Source: JBGTFE01 sp036403235 (GTDB lineage: Bacteria; Acidobacteriota; Blastocatellia; Pyrinomonadales; Pyrinomonadaceae). Taken from it: a DNA stretch of 64,000 bases. Below are positions 17,245 to 24,016 of the stretch, piece by piece; position 1 is the first letter of the stretch; the number at the start of each line of letters is the position of its first letter. The notes below the pieces were generated by a model. The model worked only from the letters and a program-made list of their open reading frames with translations, had not been told where the DNA came from and ran no database searches. The DNA is taken from the NCBI GenBank assembly GCA_036403235.1, contig DASWRI010000062.1, forward strand, positions 1 to 64,000, given 5' to 3'. The translations under genes and the position numbers were made by a program.

Positions 17245-18686
17245 CAAACTGTTTGTGCCGGTTCAAATTGTAAAATCAACTTTTGGTCGCTTTCGAGCTG
17301 CGGCAAAAGCGGTAAATCTTCCCAGATTTCGTGCCCCTCCGACGAAAAGACCCCGGTCAATTTCAAATTTTCCGCGCCGGTTTCGTCGGCGATAGTTTTA
17401 ATGTCGCCGCCTAATTCATTCAGCGAAATTTCGCGCCGGACGCTTTCGGGAAGCTGCAGCTTAATTTGCAAATCGTCGCAGCCGACGACTTCGACCGCGA
17501 TTTCCTCGCCGAATTTTATATCCGAATTTTTCGCCGCGCGATGTCTAAACGTCCTGTTTTCAATTTCCCGTAAAACTTCGGCCGATATTTTTTCGGCGAC
17601 CTTTCGTTCGGCTTTATGACGCAGATTTTCGATTTCGTCCCGGATAATCGAAGCCGAAATTCTGTCTTCGACGGCTTTTCGGATATTCCGGCGGCGATTG
17701 TTTTCCGCTTCGATTTCTTCAACGGTTTCCGTTTCGACGGCTTCGAGCGCGGCGTCATAGACGCTTTTTTTGCCGAAAACTTTGATGGAAAGCGGTAAAG
17801 TCTCCAAAAACAACAAGCCGAGAAACAGAGGAAAATAGACAAGCGCGGCGCCGGGCTGGGTTTTGATAATGTCGAAAAGCGCTTCGTGTTTGGCCAAAAC
17901 GCCGTCCGATTCGGCGTTCGCGTCGCCGATTTTTCTGGTTTCGTCCTCGATTGCGCCGCGAATCTCCGCCAGACGTTTTTTATTCTCCGATAAAGTTTCC
18001 GCCGAATCGGTCTTGAATTCCTTGTATTTCGCGTCGGCTTCGGCAAAAGCGGTGTTTTTGCGGGCGGCAGCCGGGCCATCGCCTTTTTTACCCGAACCGC
18101 TCGCGCCTTCGATTTCGCCGATGACGGCGTTTTCTTTTGAGTCGCGGTCGGCTTTGAGTTCGTCCAGACGGTTTTCGATTTCCCTGTTCGACGTTAGCAG
18201 CGAATCAATCTCGGTCTGAAAACGGTCGGTCGCGTTTTGACGGGAATTAGCCGAGACGGTCTGGCTTTTTCGCGCCATTTCAAAAGCGATTTCCTTGCGG
18301 AACAGATGCATCAAAAGCGGCTCGCCGACGATTAAAGCGAGAGAAATCGTCAGTATAAAGCGTTGGGCGACGGAGATTCTGCTCATCTCGTCCTTGCGAA
18401 ACGAAGTTAAAACCGCGCGGTCGAGCGAATAAATTAAAATTCCCCAGAAAATGCCGCCGAGCAAAGCCGCGCCGGCCGGAATAACGAAAGTATGCGAGAG
18501 AAAAAACGCGAAGGAAACGCTGGCTAAAACGGCGATAAAAGCCATAATCACGCCGATTGCCGTATATTTGCCGTGATTGGTCGGACAATTTTCCAGAATC
18601 GAAGGCACGACGCCCGCCGACCACCAAAAGAATTTACGGATTGGAATTCCAAATTTTTTTAGTTTATGCATAAATGTTTCACTCAT
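17244..18686 (-). CDS. DUF4407 membrane protein with long coiled coil
   Basis: About 480 residues. The N-terminal third has three membrane segments after FFWWSAGVVPSILENCP, the typical DUF4407 opening, including GGIFWGILIYSLDRAVL. A charged coiled coil of some 120 residues follows (RFQTEIDSLL to about EHEAL-like helices), then a fourth membrane segment (LVYFPLFLGLLFLETLPL) and a second coiled-coil region ending in a small beta-rich tail. The function of DUF4407 is unknown. I use the ATG at 18686 (MSETFMHKLKK); a TTG ten codons earlier is possible and no strong ribosome site settles it. The gene is in a coupled operon with a 2-TM protein and a PBP. Confidence 0.82.
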   Translation of the reverse strand: MSETFMHKLKKFGIPIRKFFWWSAGVVPSILENCPTNHGKYTAIGVIMAFIAVLASVSFAFFLSHTFVIPAGAALLGGIFWGILIYSLDRAVLTSFRKDEMSRISVAQRFILTISLALIVGEPLLMHLFRKEIAFEMARKSQTVSANSRQNATDRFQTEIDSLLTSNREIENRLDELKADRDSKENAVIGEIEGASGSGKKGDGPAAARKNTAFAEADAKYKEFKTDSAETLSENKKRLAEIRGAIEDETRKIGDANAESDGVLAKHEALFDIIKTQPGAALVYFPLFLGLLFLETLPLSIKVFGKKSVYDAALEAVETETVEEIEAENNRRRNIRKAVEDRISASIIRDEIENLRHKAERKVAEKISAEVLREIENRTFRHRAAKNSDIKFGEEIAVEVVGCDDLQIKLQLPESVRREISLNELGGDIKTIADETGAENLKLTGVFSSEGHEIWEDLPLLPQLESDQKLILQFEPAQTV

Positions 18687-18767
18687 TTTTTTTCTATAAC
18701 AACTAAACCGGAACAATCATAACGCGGAAAAACATTCATCCGGTTTCCGGCAAACTTGCCTGACCTT

Positions 18768-19244
18768 TTACCTTTTACTTTTTACCTCTTCGGCGTCTTT
18801 AAACTCGCGTGTAAAAAGCTTGAAAGGCTTGCCGCTTTCGGGTTCAAAACCGGGTGTGTAGCTCCAAACTCTGCCTTTGTCCGTGTCGGCAAACCAGCAA
18901 AGCGGCTTTCCCGTGCGGCGGTCAAAACAGACCTTTCCGCCGACGGTATAGATAAGCAGACAAATCGCGGCCTGGATACCGATTAAAGCCAAAGCTCCGT
19001 AAAATCTCTTTTTGCCGAAAATCAGATACCACGCCAGCATCGGGAAAATCGCCGTCAACGCAATAACAATCGCGGTAGAAAAAAGCTGCGCGAGATAATA
19101 ATCCAGCCCGAGCCGCGAAGTTACCCAATCTTCGACGCTCGAATACAAAAAATGAGAAAGCCCGAAAAAGAAACACACGCCGATAAAAAACAAACCGACC
19201 GCAGCGGCTGAGACGAGAAGAATTCTTTTTTTCAGATTTTTCAT
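18768..19244 (-). CDS. Three-TM membrane protein with C-terminal FDxxTGKP-type tail
   Basis: Protein of 158 residues. Three hydrophobic segments (about 10-32, 53-76, 83-101) are followed by a soluble tail, KVCFDRRTGKPLCWF, then YTPGFEPESGKPFKL. Tails of this FD-x-x-TG-x-P / GF-x-P-x-TGKP form occur at the ends of several bacterial membrane proteins of unknown role. The start at 19244 is preceded by GGAGGTCGCGGTTA, a strong ribosome site. An intrinsic-terminator-like hairpin ends just before that site. It is the first gene of the membrane set between array 2 and cas10. Confidence 0.72.
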   Translation of the reverse strand: MKNLKKRILLVSAAAVGLFFIGVCFFFGLSHFLYSSVEDWVTSRLGLDYYLAQLFSTAIVIALTAIFPMLAWYLIFGKKRFYGALALIGIQAAICLLIYTVGGKVCFDRRTGKPLCWFADTDKGRVWSYTPGFEPESGKPFKLFTREFKDAEEVKSKR

Positions 19245-19260
19245 TAACCGCGACCTCCAA

Positions 19261-19300
19261 AACAAAAAAGACTTTTAATTCATACAGGAATTAAAAGTCT
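19261..19300 (-). terminator. Terminator-like hairpin between array 2 and the membrane genes
   Basis: On the minus strand a perfect 13-base stem (AGACTTTTAATTC paired with its complement) with a six-base loop at 19269-19300 is followed by TTTTTTGTTTT. This would stop transcripts coming from array 2. Its T-run ends only a few bases before the GGAGG of the 3-TM gene, so it could also work as an attenuator for that gene. Confidence 0.8.
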
Positions 19301-19373
19301 AAAACAGAAAAATAAAATTAAACGATTCGGCAAACTTGCCGAAAGATTATCAAAAGCTTTCCGGGCGGAACTG

Positions 19374-20043
19374 TCGCTTAACCGCTTTCAACGCGAAGCC
19401 TTTTCCAATATTAGAATGTGCAAAGCAGCAAAGCCGAAAGCCAAGTTTCAATCCGCTTTAAACGCGATGCCTTCTCCAATACATTAGAGAACTTAAACGG
19501 AGGTTTGAGGGATTAGTTTCAATCCGCTTTAAACGCGATGCCTTCTCCAATGAAGTTAGCGCGGATTACTTAATCTACGATTAACGTTTCAATCCGCTTT
19601 AAACGCGATGCCTTCTCCAATGCAAAACGGAAAGCTCGTTAACTGCGCGATAAAAGTTTCAATCCGCTTTAAACGCGATGCCTTCTCCAATTTATCATTG
19701 GAGCCATCGCTGCGATTGGAACTAATGTTTCAATCCGCTTTAAACGCGATGCCTTCTCCAATGTGCTACGACGCAGCGTTTAGAATCCAGAAAAAGTTTC
19801 AATCCGCTTTAAACGCGATGCCTTCTCCAATGAATGCATTATAGGTTCCTATTTTAGCTAATTAACGTTTCAATCCGCTTTAAACGCGATGCCTTCTCCA
19901 ATTGAATAGTTCTTTATATGGCCAAAGGAGGCTTATAGTTTCAATCCGCTTTAAACGCGATGCCTTCTCCAATGTGGTGATGCCGAATGGTTAGAAACGC
20001 AATTTAAGTTTCAATCCGCTTTAAACGCGATGCCTTCTCCAAT
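19374..20043 (-). CRISPR. CRISPR array 2: 10 repeats of 36 bp, 9 spacers
   Basis: Repeats start at 19445, 19516, 19586, 19656, 19727, 19796, 19867, 19938 and 20008, with a degenerate terminal copy at about 19374-19409. The repeat differs from array 1 at two adjacent bases (GCGATGCC instead of GCGAAACC on the plus strand) and is otherwise identical. Spacers are 33-35 bases. The leader-like sequence at the right and the decayed copy at the left show leftward transcription, as in array 1. The array lies between cas2 and the membrane gene set. Confidence 0.98.
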
Positions 20044-20342
20044 AGCTGGCTTTTTAACTGTTGTGAAAACACCAATTAAACCCTGCGTTTTCCCAACCCC
20101 AAATTTTATTGCCGACAGATAACTATTTTGTAGCATAGAAACATCTCTAAGTCCAATAAAATCAACGACTACGAACCTCCGACCACTCAATCTGACAATA
20201 ACTTGTATTATTGCAGTAGTTACAAGAATTCGGAGGCTGTCTAACCGGAAACATCCGCAGGTTCGCGGGATTTTGCTTGTAAAGAGTTATAAAAAATACG
20301 TTTAGCCCTTTTCCGTTTCATACCCGATACAAGATTTATTAC
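20044..20342 (-). promoter_or_regulatory. Leader of CRISPR array 2
   Basis: This 300-base gap before cas2 contains no gene. Its first 145 bases match the array 1 leader closely (TTTAACTGTTG, AAACCCTGCGTTTTCCCAAC, AAGTCCAATAAAAT), and a second short block around 20255 (CCGCAGGTTCGCGGGA) also resembles leader 1 near 4675. The conserved minus-strand TTGGAC plus TATGCTA pair is again present and is the likeliest promoter. Confidence 0.85.
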
Positions 20343-20618
20343 TTAAATCACATAGCAAATCTCGTTTTTCTCCAGCGGTTTTCCGCCGTAAACGTCCGCA
20401 AAACCGGCGCACTTTTCGCACATCGGGTAAATTCGCACATTGTCCGTGCGCTTGTCAATTATCAGGCCGATCGTTTTTTTCATTCGCGCCAGCTCGCGCG
20501 GCGTCAGGTCGCATTCAAAAACGCTGAACTGCACCGCGTTTCCAAACCGCAGGAGATTTTTCCGCAGACGCGTGCGGCGCTTTGTTTCCGTAACGTCATA
20601 AGACACAACATATCGCAT
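20343..20618 (-). CDS. cas2: Cas2 adaptation protein
   Basis: Cas2 of 91 residues, normal length. It begins MRYVVSYDVTETKRRTRL, with the conserved Asp8 after the first beta strand, continues FGNAVQFSVFECDLTP, the usual Cas2 core, and ends with a cysteine pair (CEKCAGF). Cas2 forms the bridge of the Cas1-Cas2 integrase. The gene is intact and follows the cas1 stump by 12 bases, but without Cas1 it cannot integrate spacers unless a Cas1 is supplied from elsewhere. Confidence 0.93.
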   Translation of the reverse strand: MRYVVSYDVTETKRRTRLRKNLLRFGNAVQFSVFECDLTPRELARMKKTIGLIIDKRTDNVRIYPMCEKCAGFADVYGGKPLEKNEICYVI

Positions 20619-20630
20619 AAATCATTTATC

Positions 20631-20813
20631 TCAGACAAGCCGGAAAGGCCTGTAGATTGATTCCTCGCCGTTGACGACTTTGACCAGAAGATAAACCTGC
20701 CTTTTGAGGATTTCCGAATAAGACAAATTTTGAGTCGCGGAAATTCTTCTCCTGGAAGCCATTTTTCGCTCGAATTCGCCGAAGAAAATTTTCGACATAC
20801 TTCCTCCACGCAA
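20631..20813 (-). pseudogene. cas1: 3' remnant of cas1 (C-terminal about 55 codons)
   Basis: The frame reads MSKIFFGEFERKM, then LSYSEILKRQVYLLVKVVNG and ends IYRPFRLV. This is the last part of Cas1: the FFxEFERKM helix, the Gln-containing helix and the Tyr-x-Pro-Phe ending. Everything before it, including the metal-binding catalytic residues, is missing. Just upstream (20849-20866) is a perfect 18-base palindrome found at two other places in the island. The remnant directly precedes cas2, as in a normal cas1-cas2 pair, so the loss was a deletion of the 5' part. Confidence 0.82.
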
Positions 20814-20898
20814 AGGAAATAATAATCGAATTTTCGAGTCGTTCGAGATTCGGCAAATTTGCCGAAAAAGGCGGCTGATTTTCCTTCAATCCTTAGAA

Positions 20899-22107
20899 TT
20901 AAATTGGCGGAATAAACTTGATTTTCGCCGATGAAAGTGAAATCCAATTAAAAGAAAATCCGTCGGATTTGTTTTTGGCTTTAATTTGGTAACGCAACGG
21001 AATTTTGTTTTCCCGAAGTGTTCTGTTCAATCTTGAAATACCTACGCCGAGAGATTTTTTTAAACTGTCTGTGTTCAAAACTTCTTGGCCGCCGAGGCGT
21101 TTCACGTAATCGAGTAAAAACCCGTAATCGTCATTATTTGAAATTCGGTCAATTCCGAATTCGTCATTATCGGCTTTGGTTATCAAACGAAGCGAGTTGT
21201 CGAAATCTTCAAGCGTTAAATCTTCGTATTTAATTGCTGACGTTTCATCGTTTGCCGCTTTTTTTCGGCGCAGAGCAAAAATCAGGTAAATCCAAAAATC
21301 TCTCGGAGTCAGTTCGATTTCACAATCGGAAATTTTGATTTTATTTTCAGCCAGCAAAATTTCCAGGTCGGGTTCGGTTTCCAAAAGATTGAGTTGTGTT
21401 TGAACCTGCTCGACGAATTCTTTATAGACAACCGGGTTTTTGCCGTAATCTTCATCCAAAATCCGCCTTAATTTGACGAACGGAATTTCGGCCAAAGTCG
21501 TTTTTGCCATATCGGTCATCAACGATTTTCCGTCAAATGTTTTGGCAGGATTTTTGTCCAAATCAAAAACTTGTTTCGGCGTTGGCGGTTCGTAGTAAAA
21601 ATCAAGTGGCGGTTTTCGCGGACGCTCAAATTCTTCGTCAACCAAAACGTGCGAAAGTTCATCGCCTGTGTGGGCAAACAAAGACATCGCAAACGCCAGA
21701 TAATTTCCCATCGTTTTGCGCCCGCCCGCAACCGAAGCGTAAACTTTCGTGTCTTTTTGTTCACACAGTTTTTTGACAACTTCGCAGATTTGATTTGCCG
21801 CCAACTCGTTTTCTCTGGTTGAACGAATGTCAGGCAATTCTTGCCCTTTTGCGTCCTTTAGAATTTCCAAAGAGTCTAAATCAAACCTCAAACCTTTTGT
21901 TGCATTCGTATAATCAATACAAAATTCTTGCCATTTCCCAGAATCGAAAAGTCTTTCCTTGACTATTTTTCTTCCAAGTGTAGAAGTAATAACTTGAATT
22001 TCGTCAATTCGAATTTTTTCTTTGACCGCTAAAACATACAAAGTTTCGGTGATTATCTGCGGCGTCAAGCCTGCCACGCAAAGCAAAATATTTCGTCTAT
22101 TTTTCAT
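20899..22107 (-). CDS. CARF protein with winged-helix C-terminus (TIGR02584/Cas_NE0113-like)
   Basis: Protein of 402 residues. The N-terminal domain starts NILLCVAGLTPQIITETLYV and carries the nucleotide-binding loop ASVAGGRKTMG at about 124-134, both characteristic of the NE0113-type CARF family that senses or cleaves cyclic oligoadenylates. The C-terminal half (about 250-402) has no HEPN R-x4-6-H motif. Its last 80 residues (TDSLKKSLGVGISRLNRTLREN) look like a winged helix. It may therefore be a cA-controlled regulator or a ring nuclease rather than a Csm6 RNase. It follows the one-TM gene by 17 bases in one operon. Confidence 0.8.
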   Translation of the reverse strand: MKNRRNILLCVAGLTPQIITETLYVLAVKEKIRIDEIQVITSTLGRKIVKERLFDSGKWQEFCIDYTNATKGLRFDLDSLEILKDAKGQELPDIRSTRENELAANQICEVVKKLCEQKDTKVYASVAGGRKTMGNYLAFAMSLFAHTGDELSHVLVDEEFERPRKPPLDFYYEPPTPKQVFDLDKNPAKTFDGKSLMTDMAKTTLAEIPFVKLRRILDEDYGKNPVVYKEFVEQVQTQLNLLETEPDLEILLAENKIKISDCEIELTPRDFWIYLIFALRRKKAANDETSAIKYEDLTLEDFDNSLRLITKADNDEFGIDRISNNDDYGFLLDYVKRLGGQEVLNTDSLKKSLGVGISRLNRTLRENKIPLRYQIKAKNKSDGFSFNWISLSSAKIKFIPPI

Positions 22108-22124
22108 TTTTATTTTCCGGATTT

Positions 22125-22571
22125 TTACGTTTTTTTCTTTGTTTCGATTTTAGGCTGGTCAAAATTAAATTGACCTAGTTCTTTGTTAGAGCAATCTATT
22201 ATTAAATCTGAATTTCCTAATTCATTTGAGCCTGCCGATATTAAATCAATTTGCTTGTAAAATTCAGGGCTGTTGGTAAATTCGATTGAATATCTATTAC
22301 CTTTTACTTTCATCGGAATTACGCCCAAACGACCTAGAATTTCTCCTCGGGTAACATCTTGGCGGCGCATTGCCGGCAAAATATATTCTTTTTTTCCTGC
22401 TTTCAACGCCACCTTTATTTTTTCGTTTTTTCTCTCTTCTTCTTTTTTAACAATTTGTTGTGTCTTCTTACTTTCATTCCAGGCGTTCCAGGAAAAATAT
22501 GTTCCAACTATTCCGATGACTATGCCCAAAGCAGTTCCGAAAAACCCAAACCATTTGATAAATTCTTCCAT
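22125..22571 (-). CDS. One-TM protein between crn2 and the CARF gene
   Basis: Protein of 148 residues. A single membrane segment lies at residues 7-28 (FFGTALGIVIGIVGTYFSW), followed by a short charged helix (KKTQQIVKKEEERKNEK) and a soluble region containing LPAMRRQDVTRGEILGRLGV. I do not recognise the family. Its ATG shares one base with the crn2 stop (TAATG), so translation is coupled to the ring nuclease, and the CARF gene follows by 17 bases. Position makes it a candidate membrane partner of cyclic-oligoadenylate signalling. Confidence 0.7.
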   Translation of the reverse strand: MEEFIKWFGFFGTALGIVIGIVGTYFSWNAWNESKKTQQIVKKEEERKNEKIKVALKAGKKEYILPAMRRQDVTRGEILGRLGVIPMKVKGNRYSIEFTNSPEFYKQIDLISAGSNELGNSDLIIDCSNKELGQFNFDQPKIETKKKT

Positions 22572-22891
22572 TATTTCAACCTCTGTAAAATTCCGAATTC
22601 GTAGCCGATTTCTTCAATCTCCGCCTGGTTTAAAACTTTTCCTTCCGGGATGCGCGCTTTTAGTTTGAAGATAAGCGCCGTGTCGTCGACGGCTTGAAAA
22701 AAGTCGACGCGGTTCGTTGCGACTTTGATTTTCAGCAAATTCGATAAAATTTCGGCGGTCGCCGCGTGTCCGATAGCCGAAACAACCTGATTGTTTTTTA
22801 CCATTTTTTTTGCTTCCGAAAGAGAAACCGGCTGGAAATCAAAAGTTCCGAAAGAAGTCAGAACACTTGTATTCAAAAGCGTGATTTTCAT
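22571..22891 (-). CDS. crn2: Crn2/AcrIII-1-like ring nuclease (DUF1874)
   Basis: Protein of 106 residues with the full DUF1874 pattern: MKITLLNTSVLTSFGTF, SAIGHAATAEILSNLL with the conserved active-site His (residue 42), VATNRVDFFQ, and a C-terminal EEIGYEFGIL. Members degrade cA4; viruses use them as anti-CRISPRs (AcrIII-1) and bacteria as off-switches (Crn2). I use the ATG at 22891, where the family homology begins. It is the first gene of a coupled trio with a membrane protein and a CARF protein, and has a 64-base perfect palindrome 17 bases before its start. Confidence 0.9.
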   Translation of the reverse strand: MKITLLNTSVLTSFGTFDFQPVSLSEAKKMVKNNQVVSAIGHAATAEILSNLLKIKVATNRVDFFQAVDDTALIFKLKARIPEGKVLNQAEIEEIGYEFGILQRLK

Positions 22892-22907
22892 ATTAGAGGA
22901 AGTCTCG

Positions 22908-22971
22908 CATAAAAACAGGGGAATTTGAATTTCGGCAAGCTTGCCGAAATTCAAATTCCCCTGTTTTTATG
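22908..22971. repeat. 64-bp perfect palindrome before crn2
   Basis: Bases 22908-22971 read identically on both strands without any unpaired loop, checked base by base. The centre is TTCGGCAAGCTTGCCGAA and the ends are CATAAAAACAGGGG and its complement. As RNA it would form a very stable hairpin with A and U tails on either side, so it could end transcription in both directions. It lies 17 bases upstream of the crn2 ATG. Confidence 0.95.
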
Positions 22972-23055
22972 TAGAATTTTGTTGCAATTTCCTTCAAAAT
23001 CGAAGAAAAGGTTAAAGATGCAGTCTTAATCCGGCCGAGTTGGTTTACAGGATTA

Positions 23056-23280
23056 TCAGTATTTTGTTTTCTCAAGGATGTCTTTTCTTTTTATCCAATC
23101 CGGCAACAACCTTTGTAAAAATTGATAAAAATTTCGATTGTGATGCGGTTCGATTAAATGACAAAGCTCATGAACGATAACGTATTCGATACAGGCCGGC
23201 GGAAATTTACTCAAGTCAGCGTTTAAATGAATAACGCCTTTGGCACTGCACGTTCCCCAGCGTTTCGGGATTCGTCTCAA
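23056..23280 (-). pseudogene. C-terminal fragment of a YgjP-like zinc metallopeptidase (DUF45)
   Basis: The 74 codons encode the end of a YgjP-type protein: PKRWGTCSAKG, then the zinc-binding VHELCHLIEPHH (HExxH) and FLQRLLPDW. Complete members have about 230 residues, so roughly two thirds are gone. The frame has a stop upstream and no proper start. YgjP-like genes commonly sit in type I restriction loci, and this one directly follows the broken hsdS, so a deletion probably joined the two. Confidence 0.75.
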
Positions 23281-23338
23281 ACAAATCGAAGGAAGCGGAT
23301 TTCATACCGGCGGAATTTCTCAAATCGATAGCTTTATC

Positions 23339-23826
23339 TCAGGTCGAAAGAATTTCCGCAATCTTCCTTTGTTCAAAAAGTGGTGGAGTGTCTATTTTTA
23401 ATTTTTCAAAAGCGGTTTTGGGAACTTCTCCAAACGTGCTTCCGGTTGATAACCGAATCAGTTCAGGTTTATTGAGAACGATTGAATAATAAATAAAATC
23501 AGAGTCGAAATCGTCTTTTAGAATAATTGTTTTGAAGCCTTGATTCGTCGTCATTTCGACGGTATTTATTGCACATTCTCCAATCGTTGCGCGCGTGCAA
23601 ACTATAACTGAACCGATTGGTAAAACGGTCGCGGAACTTTTCTTTAAACCTCTTTCAGTAAGTTTCCTTTTTGTTTCGCCTAAGAATCTTGTTTTTAGAG
23701 CGGTAATATCAGCGGTGTACGCCAATTTACGTTTCCATCCCAAAAAGCCGGATTATTTGTGTCAGGCGTTCCACCAGAGACGACTTTACCGATTTGACTG
23801 ATTTCTAGTTTCATCCAATTTTCCAT
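23339..23826 (-). pseudogene. hsdS: Broken hsdS, type I restriction specificity subunit
   Basis: Reading from 23826, MENWMKLEISQIGKVVSGGT and NPAFWDGNVNWRTP match the start of an HsdS target-recognition domain. At about 23713 one base is missing, and the homology continues in another frame as ADITALKTRFLGETKRKLTE, then LPIGSVIVCTRATIGE and PPLFEQRKIAEILST. A stop follows at 23339-23341 where the family continues; the downstream codons still read DKAIDL in the same frame. Only about half of a normal HsdS is represented. Frameshift and nonsense codon together argue for a real pseudogene, although a sequencing error could explain the single missing base. Confidence 0.8.
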
Positions 23827-23831
23827 TTCTA

Positions 23832-24016
23832 CTTTTCGTTATTTTAGAGAGTTATTACCACTACAATTACTACTACTCGTTTTTTGTTACCCTTATTACC
23901 TATTAGGTGTAAGTTACTGTTAAATTTCCCTTTAGCGGGAAAATTTCCGCATAACGGTAAAAGTTATTACCACTAGGTTCAAAAATTGGACTTAGCGAAA
24001 TTTTTCATACATATTT
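23832..24016. other. Short intergenic region with a 14-base direct repeat
   Basis: AGTTATTACCACTA occurs at 23850-23863 and again at 23962-23975. The stretch is AT-rich and otherwise shows only a weak inverted repeat (GCGGGAAAATTTCCGC). The repeats could be a binding site pair or a deletion scar; nothing decides between these. Confidence 0.5.

Noticed and set aside
19608..19844. Plus-strand open frame across array 2
   Set aside because: It consists of repeats and spacers read as protein and has no ribosome site.
20504..20947. Longer overlapping frames over the cas1 stump
   Set aside because: They overlap cas2 and the CARF gene and show no protein family; the Cas1-like frame explains the stretch better.
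20899..22107. Csm6-type HEPN RNase
   Set aside because: No R-x4-6-H motif in the C-terminal half; the CARF part is clear but the RNase part is not there.
22908..22971. Palindrome as an end of an insertion sequence
   Set aside because: No transposase, target-site duplication or second end is visible nearby.
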